Assembly: GCF_002831565.1 (NCBI RefSeq)
Contig: NZ_CP025096.1
Span: 1,054,001 to 1,118,000 of the forward strand
Length of the DNA stretch: 64,000 bases
Source: Spirosoma pollinicola
Lineage (GTDB): Bacteria > Bacteroidota > Bacteroidia > Cytophagales > Spirosomataceae
Reading direction: 5' to 3'
Both the position numbers and the translations under genes were made by a program. The notes beneath the pieces are model-generated. The model ran no database searches, was not told where the DNA came from, and was given only the letters and a program-made list of their open reading frames with translations. Below are positions 16,515 to 24,626 of the stretch, piece after piece (within the stretch, counting starts at the first letter, position 1; each line of letters starts with the position of its first letter).

Positions 16515-17234
16515 TTACATGGGAAGAGTAGCGGCCGTGATTTGTGTTTTCACGTACTTCTGGGCAATGGGCAATACAACAGCTGGTTTGTTGGCAGCAT
16601 CGAGCCCGGTGGTAGGTGCTACCACGTCGTCACCGGCAAAGTCGGCAGATTTTGGGTTCAGTAAATCGCGGATCGCGGCTGCATGACGCGCTTCTACCGA
16701 TACAATCTTGCCTGCCAGCGCCAGATAATTTACGTCTGTAATCAATGGGCCAGCTCCGTTATAAGCTGACACGCCAAGATCTTCAAATGCTTTGGCCGTT
16801 CCTAACACACTGGCCCGATCGCTGAAGTTAATGCTGCTGAAATTTGGAACCAGATCGGCAATTCGATTGGCAGCTGGAATAGCGGCTTTAAAAAACTCGC
16901 GGTGGATGATTTCGTGGTCGCGAATGTCCATCAGAATTGTCTTTTCGGCATCGGTCATGCCGCTGTAAGGCGTGGTAATGACCTGAGAATAAAAAGCCGC
17001 TTCCAGTTGTTCCAGTGCAAACGCATAGTTAAGAATACCGATATCACCAGTTCCCAAATCGACAGGGGCCATTACGGTGGTTGGGTTTTCTTCTCCTTCT
17101 TTGCAGGACGCCAGAAGGGCACCACCGGCGGCAAAAGCACCTGCGTAGCGCAGAAATAACCGACGACCTACCATCACCGGCTCTAACTGGCCTGGTAACA
17201 TGGTCAGGCCCGATTCATTCTGTTGCTTGCTCAT
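16515..17234 (-). CDS. ferritin-like domain protein, Tat-type lipoprotein signal
   Basis: A 239-residue paralogue of the downstream gene and the first gene of the pair. The N-terminus has GRRLFLRYAGAFAAGGALLASCKEG: twin Arg, a hydrophobic stretch and a lipobox (LLASC), so a Tat-exported lipoprotein is likely. The ferritin-like body repeats the same motif order: YAFALEQLEAAFYSQV, IRDHEIIHREFFKAAI and IVSVEARHAAAIRDLL. The two proteins may form a hetero-oligomer in the periplasm; this is inference from the matching architecture and adjacency. Confidence 0.85.
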   Translation of the reverse strand: MSKQQNESGLTMLPGQLEPVMVGRRLFLRYAGAFAAGGALLASCKEGEENPTTVMAPVDLGTGDIGILNYAFALEQLEAAFYSQVITTPYSGMTDAEKTILMDIRDHEIIHREFFKAAIPAANRIADLVPNFSSINFSDRASVLGTAKAFEDLGVSAYNGAGPLITDVNYLALAGKIVSVEARHAAAIRDLLNPKSADFAGDDVVAPTTGLDAANKPAVVLPIAQKYVKTQITAATLPM

Positions 17235-17596
17235 AACGTATGTAGTTAATTGTGTCAGTATAACCGCTATTTAACCAGACGGTTCGATAGATGTACGCCA
17301 TCTTTTCTGACTTGGATTTATTTTTCTTAACAAAAGTCCCTCCAACGAAAGATATAGGGACTTTTATACACGCATAGAATTGCTTACTTTTTTGATGGTG
17401 TAACGTTTCTGAATAGACTGATACTTTGTAAAACAGATACGCTGAATTGTATAAAAACGATGGGTTTATCGCCTATTTTTACAGATTGTGTTGACGCAAC
17501 AGACCGACGAAATGATTGACAGATGTTTACTGCAACTGTAACATGTCATGTGCGATCTGCATCCATTACCGTAACCGATCCTAATCCTCTGGTTTA
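17235..17596. other. divergent intergenic region with a 10-bp hairpin
   Basis: A 362-base AT-rich gap between divergent genes must hold promoters for both. It contains a perfect 10-bp stem (17332-17341 with 17356-17365, AAAAGTCCCT/AGGGACTTTT, 14-base loop) followed by TATA. No ORF is supported. TACTTTG near 17420 resembles part of a -7 element. Confidence 0.5.
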
Positions 17597-19585
17597 ATGA
17601 AACAATTATTGGCCCTATCTCTGCTGTTTTTTGTCGCCGTTTTACCTGGACTAGCCCAGAAAAATTTGCATGTCAGATCGCCTAATGGACAAATCGACTT
17701 TGTCTTCAATCTCTCCAAAACAGCCCCGTCGTATAAGGTTACGTTCAATGAAAAAACACTCGTTGAACCCTCAGAGTTAAGTCTGACATTTCAGCAGACG
17801 GGTGTTTTTGGGCCAAACCTGACGCAGAGAAAGTCAATAACCCGAATCATTGACGAGACTTACGAATTGGTAGTGGGCAAAGTTAAAAAAGCGAGAAATC
17901 ACTGCCGGGAAACAACCATACCCTTGTACGAAAAGGAGGGCAACAAACGTCAGATTAACCTGGTCGTCCGGGTGTTTGATGATGGTGTCGCGTTTCGGTA
18001 TGAGTTTCCTGAACAGGAAAATTGGTCATCGTATGTACTGACCGACGAAAATACAACCTTCCAACTAACCCAAAACCCCACGGTTAGGGCGCTGTTTCTG
18101 CCCAACTTCACCAGTTCGCACGAGGGATTATACACCACTACACTGCTAGGAAGTATTAAAAACGATACCTTGATGGATATGCCCGCGTTGTTCGAATTTC
18201 CGGATAAAACGTACTTAGCCATTACCGAAGCCGCTCTGCACGATTATGCAGGCATGTACCTGACAATGAAAAACGGGCCGTCGGGTAGTTCGGTATTAAC
18301 GAGCCAGCTTTCGCCCCTGCCCGGTCAGACAGAAAACAAAGTGAAAGCCATTTTGCCCCACAAAACGCCCTGGCGGGTCATGCTGATTAGCGACCGGGTT
18401 GGTGCATTGATTGAATCCAATATCCTGACGAGCCTGAACGAACCGTCGAAGATTGTCGATGTGTCGTGGCTGAAAGCCGGAAAAACAACTTTCCCCTGGT
18501 GGAATGGAAACGTAACGCCGGATACAAGTTTTGCGCCGGGCAATAACTTCGACACCCAGAAATATTACATCGACTTCTGTGCCGCGAACCACATTGAGTA
18601 TCATTCGGTGGTTGAATATGGACTGCACGAATGGTACGTAAACGATGGCGCGGGGTTCGTGCCGGGACCAAATGTCAATGCGGCCAAAGCTGTGCCGGGA
18701 CTGGATATGCAGCAGGTGTGCGACTATGCCAAAACGAAAGGTGTGGGCATTCGGGTGTGGGTGTTCTGGACGGCCTTATACCCGAAAATTGACTCGGTGT
18801 TTGCACAGTATGAACGCTGGGGCATCAAGGGGCTGATGGTCGATTTTATGGATCGGGATGATCAGGAGATGGTTGCTATTCAGGAGCGTATTCTGCAAAA
18901 AGCGGCCGAACATAAACTGCATATTCAGTTTCATGGGTCATACAAACCCACCGGTATGCATCGGACGTATCCGAATGAGTTGACCCGCGAAGCAACGCTC
19001 AATTATGAAACCAGTAAATGGAGCGGTCTGGATACCCCCGATCACGACATTTCGTTTCCGTTTACGAGGCTCCTGGCCGGGCCAATGGATATGCACCTGG
19101 GTGGTTTCCGGGCGGTACCCGATAACCAGTACAAAATTCAATATACTCGCCCGCTCATGCACGGCACGCGATGCCATCAGTTAGCTATGTATGTGGTGAC
19201 CGAAAGTTACCTGGGTATGGTAGCAGACTACCCCGACGCCTACAAAGGTCAGCCGGGATTCGACTTCCTGAAACAAATACCAACAGTCTGGGATGAAGTT
19301 CGGGTACTCAATGCCGCTGTTGGTCAGTTTATCACCATTGCCCGACGCACAGGCGACGACTGGTTTATTGGCAGTATCACCAATTCAAGAGCGCGGGAAA
19401 TTTCGATTCCGTTTGATTTTCTTCCCGAAGGAAACTACACCGCCGACCTCTATTCCGATGCCCCCGACGTTGCCCAAAACCCTAACCACCTGACCCAACA
19501 AATCAGGACGATTACACGAGCCGATGTGCTAACCATAAAACTGGCAGCGGGTGGAGGGCAGGTTATCCGGTTGAGGAAACAGTGA
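17597..19585 (+). CDS. glycoside hydrolase family 97, probable retaining alpha-galactosidase
   Basis: A secreted or periplasmic enzyme of 662 residues with a signal peptide (MKQLLALSLLFFVAVLPGLAQ). The layout is that of GH97: N-terminal beta-sandwich (about 25-290; LHVRSPNGQIDFVFNL), a central TIM barrel (about 300-560) and a C-terminal beta domain. The barrel shows GLMVDFMDRDDQEMV, where the Asp after V fits the nucleophile of retaining GH97 alpha-galactosidases. Inverting alpha-glucosidase members instead use Glu residues, absent at this position. Substrates would be alpha-galactosides. It is not adjacent to SusCD genes. Confidence 0.88.
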   Translation: MKQLLALSLLFFVAVLPGLAQKNLHVRSPNGQIDFVFNLSKTAPSYKVTFNEKTLVEPSELSLTFQQTGVFGPNLTQRKSITRIIDETYELVVGKVKKARNHCRETTIPLYEKEGNKRQINLVVRVFDDGVAFRYEFPEQENWSSYVLTDENTTFQLTQNPTVRALFLPNFTSSHEGLYTTTLLGSIKNDTLMDMPALFEFPDKTYLAITEAALHDYAGMYLTMKNGPSGSSVLTSQLSPLPGQTENKVKAILPHKTPWRVMLISDRVGALIESNILTSLNEPSKIVDVSWLKAGKTTFPWWNGNVTPDTSFAPGNNFDTQKYYIDFCAANHIEYHSVVEYGLHEWYVNDGAGFVPGPNVNAAKAVPGLDMQQVCDYAKTKGVGIRVWVFWTALYPKIDSVFAQYERWGIKGLMVDFMDRDDQEMVAIQERILQKAAEHKLHIQFHGSYKPTGMHRTYPNELTREATLNYETSKWSGLDTPDHDISFPFTRLLAGPMDMHLGGFRAVPDNQYKIQYTRPLMHGTRCHQLAMYVVTESYLGMVADYPDAYKGQPGFDFLKQIPTVWDEVRVLNAAVGQFITIARRTGDDWFIGSITNSRAREISIPFDFLPEGNYTADLYSDAPDVAQNPNHLTQQIRTITRADVLTIKLAAGGGQVIRLRKQ

Positions 19586-19602
19586 ACCGGGCGTTTTGGT
19601 AC

Positions 19603-19743
19603 GGGTATGTACGATCTGGCGCGGGTATTTACCCGTGCCTTTTAATGAAGTCAGTATTTACTGACGCAAGCGAACCGGGACGCCGGACCGGCTTGCTTTA
19701 TGAACAGGCACGGGTAAATACCCGTGCCAGATCGTACATACCC
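19603..19743. repeat. long palindromic element (37-bp arms) with structured core
   Basis: Arms 19603-19639 and 19707-19743 are inverted copies with one mismatch. They include the self-complementary word CGGGTATTTACCCG, so each arm can also fold alone. The core contains GTCAGTATTTACTGAC and GCAAGC..GCTTGC. The same words occur in the element at 23093-23196, with the core in the other orientation. Probable non-autonomous mobile palindrome (MITE or REP-like). Confidence 0.8.
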
Positions 19744-19815
19744 GCCCCAGATTACGTTCCAAAAACAAAGATGATTGGTTCCTGTTTTGACTCATAACAC
19801 TCAACGGAAACAACC

Positions 19816-20286
19816 ATGATTCGAACATATTTGAATGCCTTCCAGATAGGAATTGTTGCGGGGATGCGTGCCATGTCGGCACCTGCTTTTGTTAGTCATA
19901 AACTATCGCGTGAAACCCCGAATCCGCTGCCGGATTCTAAATTTCATTTTTTGACCTCGTCCAAAGCCGCTAACACCCTGGCTGTATTGGCGGGTGGCGA
20001 ATTAATTGGCGACAAAATGCCCAATGCACCAAGTCGGATTGCGCCGGCACAATTGCCCTTCCGTTTGATTTCCGGGGCTGCGTCTGGTGCTGCACTAACC
20101 GAAGCTGATGGACAACCCGTTGCCTATGGCGCAGTTTTGGGAGCTGTGGGTGCCGCTGTTGGCAGCTTTGCATTCTACCACCTGCGCCATTGGCTGACGC
20201 ACGAGAAGGATTTGCCAGACACTGTAGTCGCTCTGGCCGAAGATGCATTGACTATGGGTTTGGGCTTGCTGACTATAAATGAATAA
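19816..20286 (+). CDS. DUF4126-family membrane protein
   Basis: A 156-residue hydrophobic protein. The pattern AFQIGIVAGMRAMSAPAFVSH at the N-terminus, then KAANTLAVLAGGELIGDKMPNAPSRI and a Gly/Ala-rich segment (SGAASGAALTEADGQPVAYGAVLGAVGAAVGS) match the DUF4126 family. About three or four membrane helices are expected. Function is unknown. It stands alone between a palindromic element and thrA. Confidence 0.8.
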   Translation: MIRTYLNAFQIGIVAGMRAMSAPAFVSHKLSRETPNPLPDSKFHFLTSSKAANTLAVLAGGELIGDKMPNAPSRIAPAQLPFRLISGAASGAALTEADGQPVAYGAVLGAVGAAVGSFAFYHLRHWLTHEKDLPDTVVALAEDALTMGLGLLTINE

Positions 20287-20629
20287 TGTACAATTTATAA
20301 TGTAGAATGAAGGATCAATAATGTGCAAAAAGCATAGTTTTAGCATTTAGCACTATCAATTTTTCATTATCCATTAACTGAGTACGGCATCTTAATTGTA
20401 GGGGATTAACTGTCAATGGAAAAGGCGCTCATGGTAAGGCGCCTTTTCTGTTGTAAACACCCGGAAATAAGCTTACCATGTTATCTTTGCGTTTCCGAAA
20501 TAACCCTCATCAACGTCTACCGGATTAATTTGTTAAGAGTGTTTGCCCGGAATTTACCGCTCGGTAGTAACAGATCGTCGGTGATTCAGCCACTCACTCA
20601 TTCGCTCATTCGCTCATTCACCAGTACAA
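20287..20629. promoter_or_regulatory. thrA leader region with terminator-like hairpin and -7 element
   Basis: This 343-base gap has AT-rich repeat remnants near 20287-20390 (TTCATTATCCATT resembles the repeat at 2077-2154). A hairpin AAAAGGCGC..GCGCCTTTT lies at about 20419-20447. TATCTTTG at 20482-20489 fits the Bacteroidota -7 consensus TAnnTTTG and would be the thrA promoter. Because the hairpin is upstream of that box, it more likely ends earlier transcription than attenuates thrA. No Thr/Ile-rich leader peptide was seen. Confidence 0.5.
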
Positions 20630-23086
20630 ATGCAGGTTCTTAAATTTGGCGGCACCTCGGTTGGGTCCGTAGATAGCATAAAACAGGTTATCCAGATCAT
20701 TGAAAACCATCGGCAAAACGGCGACCAGATAGCGGTCGTGTTCTCGGCGATGGGTGGCATTACCAATCAGCTTATCGAGATTGGGCGGATGGCTACGACT
20801 GGCGAAACCGACTACATGGAACTGGTTCGCCGAATTGAGGATCGCCATTTTAATGTAATAAAGGCCCTGATTCCAGTTAAAGAACAAAGCAAAGTATTCG
20901 CGCACATTCGGGGCATTATTAACGAACTGGAAGATTTACTGCGGGGTGTTTCGCTCATCCGCGAGCTTACGCTTCGTACTCATGACCTGATTACCAGCTT
21001 TGGCGAACGCCTATCGACAACGGTTATTACCGAATGCGTAAAAAGTCTGGGTATTCCCGCGCAGTTTTGCGATGCCCGCAAGATCATTAAAACGGATACC
21101 CAGTTTGGACAGGCTGAGGTAAATTATACCCTGACGAACCAACTCATTCAAGAGCATTTCGCCAAAACGTCTGACCTGCAACTGGTGACGGGCTTCATTG
21201 GCTCGACCGAAAAAAACGAAACGACAACCCTCGGTCGGGGTGGTTCCGACTATACGGCTTCCATCCTGGGCGCGGCTCTGAATGCAGAGGTTATCGACAT
21301 ATGGACGGATGTTGACGGAATGATGACCGCCGACCCGCGCAAGGTGCCCAACGCGTTTAATATTCCAACCATCACCTATGCCGAAGCGATGGAACTGTCG
21401 CACTTTGGGGCCAAAGTAATTTATCCACCAAGTCTGCAACCGGCGTTTGCCCGCAATATTCCGGTTCGGGTGCTCAACACCTTCAATCCAACACACGAAG
21501 GCACCGTGGTGAGCCGCACCGCCGAACGGCGTCAGTATACCATAACGGGTATTTCGAGCATCGACGATATTGCCCTCGTGAACGTACAGGGTTCCGGTAT
21601 GATTGGCGTGGCGGGAGTATCGGCCAAGCTATTTGGCGTGTTGGCGGCCCATAAAATCAGCGTGATTCTGATTTCGCAGGCTTCGTCGGAGCACTCAATT
21701 TGCTTTGCCATCGACCCGCGCGGAGCCGAGAACGTAAAGACAATTCTTGACGCTGAGTTCGCCACCGAAATTGCTCACGGGCACATCGACAACATCGCTA
21801 TTGAACGCGATCTGTCGGTTATTGCGACGGTGGGTGAGGGGATGAAGAAAAGCTCCGGTATTGCCGGGAAACTGTTTTCTGTACTGGGTAAAAACGGCGT
21901 CAACATTGTGGCTGTGGCGCAGGGGTCGTCGGAGATCAACATCTCGGTGGTTATTAATAAAAATAACCTCTCGAAAGCCCTTAACTCGCTGCATAACATC
22001 TTCTTCCAGTCCGAAGCCCGCGTACTAAACCTCTATCTGGTGGGTACGGGTCTGATTGGGAAAACGCTGTTGAAACAGATCTTCGACCAGTCAGAATACC
22101 TGCGTTCGGAGAAGCTGCTGAAGGTTTGCGTGGTGGGTATGACGAACACCAAAAAGATGGTGCTTGACCCAAAAGGTATCTCGTTGGACGGCTGGCGCGA
22201 ACGGCTTTTAACGGATGGCGTCACGACGTCGCTACCGGCCTTTGTCGAGAAAATAAAAGACTATAACCTGCCCAACTCGGTATTTATCGACTGTACGTCG
22301 GACAAAGACATTGTGCAGTTTTACGAATCCTTGCTGGATGCCAATATCTCGGTCGTAACACCGAACAAAGTTGCCAATTCCGGCCCCTATAGCGAGTACC
22401 GACGGTTACAGCGCACAGCCCTGAATCGGGGCGTCAAGTTCCTCTACGAAACCAACGTGGGGGCTGGCCTGCCGATTATCAATACCGTGCAGGGGCTGAT
22501 GACCTCCGGCGACCGTTTTCTTAAAATTGAAGCGATTCTATCGGGTACGTTGTCCTATATTTTCAACACCTTCCGCCCCGGCATTTCCTTTGCCGATGTG
22601 GTGCGCGAAGCCAAAGAAAAGGGCTATACCGAACCCGACCCCCGCGATGACCTGAGCGGCCTGGATGTAGCCCGGAAAATCCTGATTCTGGCCCGGGAAG
22701 CCGGTTTTCCACTTGAGCCGGACGATGTTACAATTACGAACCTGCTGCCGAAGTCGTGTCTGGATGCACCCACGATTCCTGCCTTTTTTGAGGAATTAGA
22801 GCGCAACAATGACTACTTCGAGAATCTGCTCAGCACTGCTTATGAGAAAGGCGAAAAACTCCGGTTTGTGGCTAGTTTCGAGAACAACAAAGCGACCATT
22901 GGCTTAAAACCAGTCGATGCTGACCACCCGTTCTATCAATTAACCGGCGCCGACAACATCGTTTCGTTCACCACCGAGCGGTATAAAGACCGGCCCTTAG
23001 TGATCAAAGGACCGGGTGCCGGTGCGGAGGTAACGGCCTCGGGCGTGTTTGCCGATGTGGTGAGTATCGGAAGCTATTTGGCGTAG
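20630..23086 (+). CDS. thrA: bifunctional aspartokinase / homoserine dehydrogenase
   Basis: An 818-residue fusion catalysing two steps of the aspartate pathway to threonine, methionine and isoleucine. The aspartokinase part (about 1-290) opens with VLKFGGTSVGS and has the TLGRGGSDYTA motif. Two ACT domains (about 310-460) bind feedback inhibitors. The homoserine dehydrogenase part (about 465-818) starts with the NAD(P) motif VGTGLIGK and holds the VGAGLPII and DDLSGLDVARK segments. Length equals E. coli ThrA. Unusual for a threonine operon, thrB and thrC do not follow. A diverged second copy of the last codons lies downstream beyond a palindromic element. Confidence 0.95.
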   Translation: MQVLKFGGTSVGSVDSIKQVIQIIENHRQNGDQIAVVFSAMGGITNQLIEIGRMATTGETDYMELVRRIEDRHFNVIKALIPVKEQSKVFAHIRGIINELEDLLRGVSLIRELTLRTHDLITSFGERLSTTVITECVKSLGIPAQFCDARKIIKTDTQFGQAEVNYTLTNQLIQEHFAKTSDLQLVTGFIGSTEKNETTTLGRGGSDYTASILGAALNAEVIDIWTDVDGMMTADPRKVPNAFNIPTITYAEAMELSHFGAKVIYPPSLQPAFARNIPVRVLNTFNPTHEGTVVSRTAERRQYTITGISSIDDIALVNVQGSGMIGVAGVSAKLFGVLAAHKISVILISQASSEHSICFAIDPRGAENVKTILDAEFATEIAHGHIDNIAIERDLSVIATVGEGMKKSSGIAGKLFSVLGKNGVNIVAVAQGSSEINISVVINKNNLSKALNSLHNIFFQSEARVLNLYLVGTGLIGKTLLKQIFDQSEYLRSEKLLKVCVVGMTNTKKMVLDPKGISLDGWRERLLTDGVTTSLPAFVEKIKDYNLPNSVFIDCTSDKDIVQFYESLLDANISVVTPNKVANSGPYSEYRRLQRTALNRGVKFLYETNVGAGLPIINTVQGLMTSGDRFLKIEAILSGTLSYIFNTFRPGISFADVVREAKEKGYTEPDPRDDLSGLDVARKILILAREAGFPLEPDDVTITNLLPKSCLDAPTIPAFFEELERNNDYFENLLSTAYEKGEKLRFVASFENNKATIGLKPVDADHPFYQLTGADNIVSFTTERYKDRPLVIKGPGAGAEVTASGVFADVVSIGSYLA

Positions 23087-23092
23087 AGATGT

Positions 23093-23196
23093 GGCTGGCG
23101 CGGGTATTTACCCGTGCCTTTTTGTGAAGCAAGCATTCGCTTGCGTCAGTGAATACTGACTTCATGAACTGGCACGGGTAAATACCCGCGCCAGCC
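23093..23196. repeat. long palindromic element (26-bp perfect arms), sibling of the one at 19603
   Basis: Arms 23093-23118 and 23171-23196 are exact inverted complements and share GGCGCGGGTATTTACCCGTGCC with the element at 19603-19743. The core holds GCAAGCATTCGCTTGC and TCAGTGAATACTGA, the same words as the sibling but in the opposite order. It begins 6 bases after the thrA stop codon. Confidence 0.8.
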
Positions 23197-23208
23197 GCGT
23201 GCATAGAG

Positions 23209-23268
23209 CAGGTAATGGCTTCGGACGTATTTGCCGATGTAGTAAGTATCGGGAGCTATCTGGCGTAA
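23209..23268 (+). pseudogene. orphan second copy of the thrA 3' end
   Basis: Bases 23215-23268 read MASDVFADVVSIGSYLA then TAA, against TASGVFADVVSIGSYLA then TAG at the true end of thrA (23033-23086). There are 9 differences in 54 bases, 7 of them synonymous or in the stop codon. Similarity extends only a codon or two upstream (GAG-GTA against CAG-GTA). No start or upstream coding sequence remains, so it is a remnant. Confidence 0.8.
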
Positions 23269-23372
23269 GAATAGAGAACTGTAGTGCCGCACCGGCGGCC
23301 TTTACAAGTAGGTGACTTAGAGACTTTCAACAGTCTCATTGCGTAAATCGGCTATACTCTTACCCCCGCACC

Positions 23373-24587
23373 ATGCGCTTTTGGCTCTCGCTTGCCTGCT
23401 TTTTATTTCTTTCATTCTCCGTTTTCGCTCAGCAGAACACCGCTTATAAAGACCCGACTGTAGCTTTAGAAAACTTCGACTTCGAGGCTATTGATTACAA
23501 TACATTAGATTCCATTTCACGCGATTATATCAACGCTATGGAGCACAGCCTGTACCACCGATTTGATAAGGCTGAAGCATTGCTGAAGAAAGTGGCTTTA
23601 CAGACGACCTCCCCGTTGAGCGGGGTAGCTCGTTATCACTTGCTAAACGAGCTTTACTTCTGGCGGGGTAACTACGCGGAGTATGTGAAATTTGCTGACC
23701 AGATAAATGAGAAGCCAGAGTTCTATGAGTTGGCTAGCTTGTTAGCCGTACATCCGGCCATGCACGTCAATTTCTCCACCGACAGTTTAGTGATTCCCGT
23801 CACGATTCGAAAGCATAGTTATATTATCGTAGAGGTGTTTCTTAACGGAAAGCCTGTACGGCTCATCCTCGATTCGGGGGCTAGTTTTTCAATTGTTTCT
23901 CATAAGTTGAATGACGAACTGAAGGTAAAGCCTTTAGCGAATATAAACTTTCAGAATTCGGTTGGCACAATGATTAAGGAGCCTGTCGGCCTACTTGATT
24001 CACTGTCATTTGGTAACGTTCAACTAAAGAATGTACCAATAATCTACACGGCAAAGAATAGCGTTTTCAAACGGATGCACGTCGATGGCCTGTTGGGCTG
24101 GGATATTCTGCAAAAGCTCGCTTATACGGCTGATTTCAAAGCACAGACGCTTATGATCTGTAAGCCTGTTATAGACTCAACCGCCGAAAAAAATCTATTT
24201 GGTATAGGGCATCCTATTCTGATTGTTCGCACATCTTCGGACAACCCACTCAATATGTATTTTGACTCCGGTTCCAATAGTGTTGATTTACGGGAGAAAG
24301 GAGCCGCTAAACTTGGAGAATATAAGACCAGGAAAAGGCCGGGGGCAACCTTTGGCATTGGTAAAATGAAAATAGGCCTGTTTCGTTATGTGAAGGGTTT
24401 TACGTTTCAGACAAGCGGTCAATCATTTAGCCGGAAGTCTACTTATTTATCGCCCGTTGAGTATAGTTCGTTGAACATCATCTGTGACGGTGTCATTAGT
24501 AATGCACCTTTTCAAAAAGGCCGTCTCACGATTGATTACCTGAACAATCATTTCGGCTATACCGAGATGAAAGCCACAAAACGCTGA
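23373..24587 (+). CDS. secreted retropepsin/pepsin-like aspartic protease
   Basis: A 404-residue protein with a signal peptide (MRFWLSLACFLFLSFSVFAQ). Residues about 20-130 form an alpha-helical region. The rest carries two clan AA half-sites: LILDSGASFSIVS with D167, and MYFDSGSNSVDL with D298. A hydrophobic-Gly motif (VDGLLGWDIL, about 237-246) matches the partner of the first site. Two DSG motifs in one chain suggest an intramolecular pepsin-like pair; many bacterial relatives instead dimerise. It is probably periplasmic. The McrB-like gene starts 39 bases downstream on the same strand, so the two may be co-transcribed, though compartments differ. Confidence 0.85.
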   Translation: MRFWLSLACFLFLSFSVFAQQNTAYKDPTVALENFDFEAIDYNTLDSISRDYINAMEHSLYHRFDKAEALLKKVALQTTSPLSGVARYHLLNELYFWRGNYAEYVKFADQINEKPEFYELASLLAVHPAMHVNFSTDSLVIPVTIRKHSYIIVEVFLNGKPVRLILDSGASFSIVSHKLNDELKVKPLANINFQNSVGTMIKEPVGLLDSLSFGNVQLKNVPIIYTAKNSVFKRMHVDGLLGWDILQKLAYTADFKAQTLMICKPVIDSTAEKNLFGIGHPILIVRTSSDNPLNMYFDSGSNSVDLREKGAAKLGEYKTRKRPGATFGIGKMKIGLFRYVKGFTFQTSGQSFSRKSTYLSPVEYSSLNIICDGVISNAPFQKGRLTIDYLNNHFGYTEMKATKR

Positions 24588-24626
24588 AAGTTTCGTAGCT
24601 TCGTAAACGACAATTTCCTCTTTCCT

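Noticed and set aside
20416-20643. 75-codon frame that could be a thrA leader peptide
   Set aside because: It contains no run of Thr or Ile codons, crosses the predicted promoter box and overlaps the thrA start.
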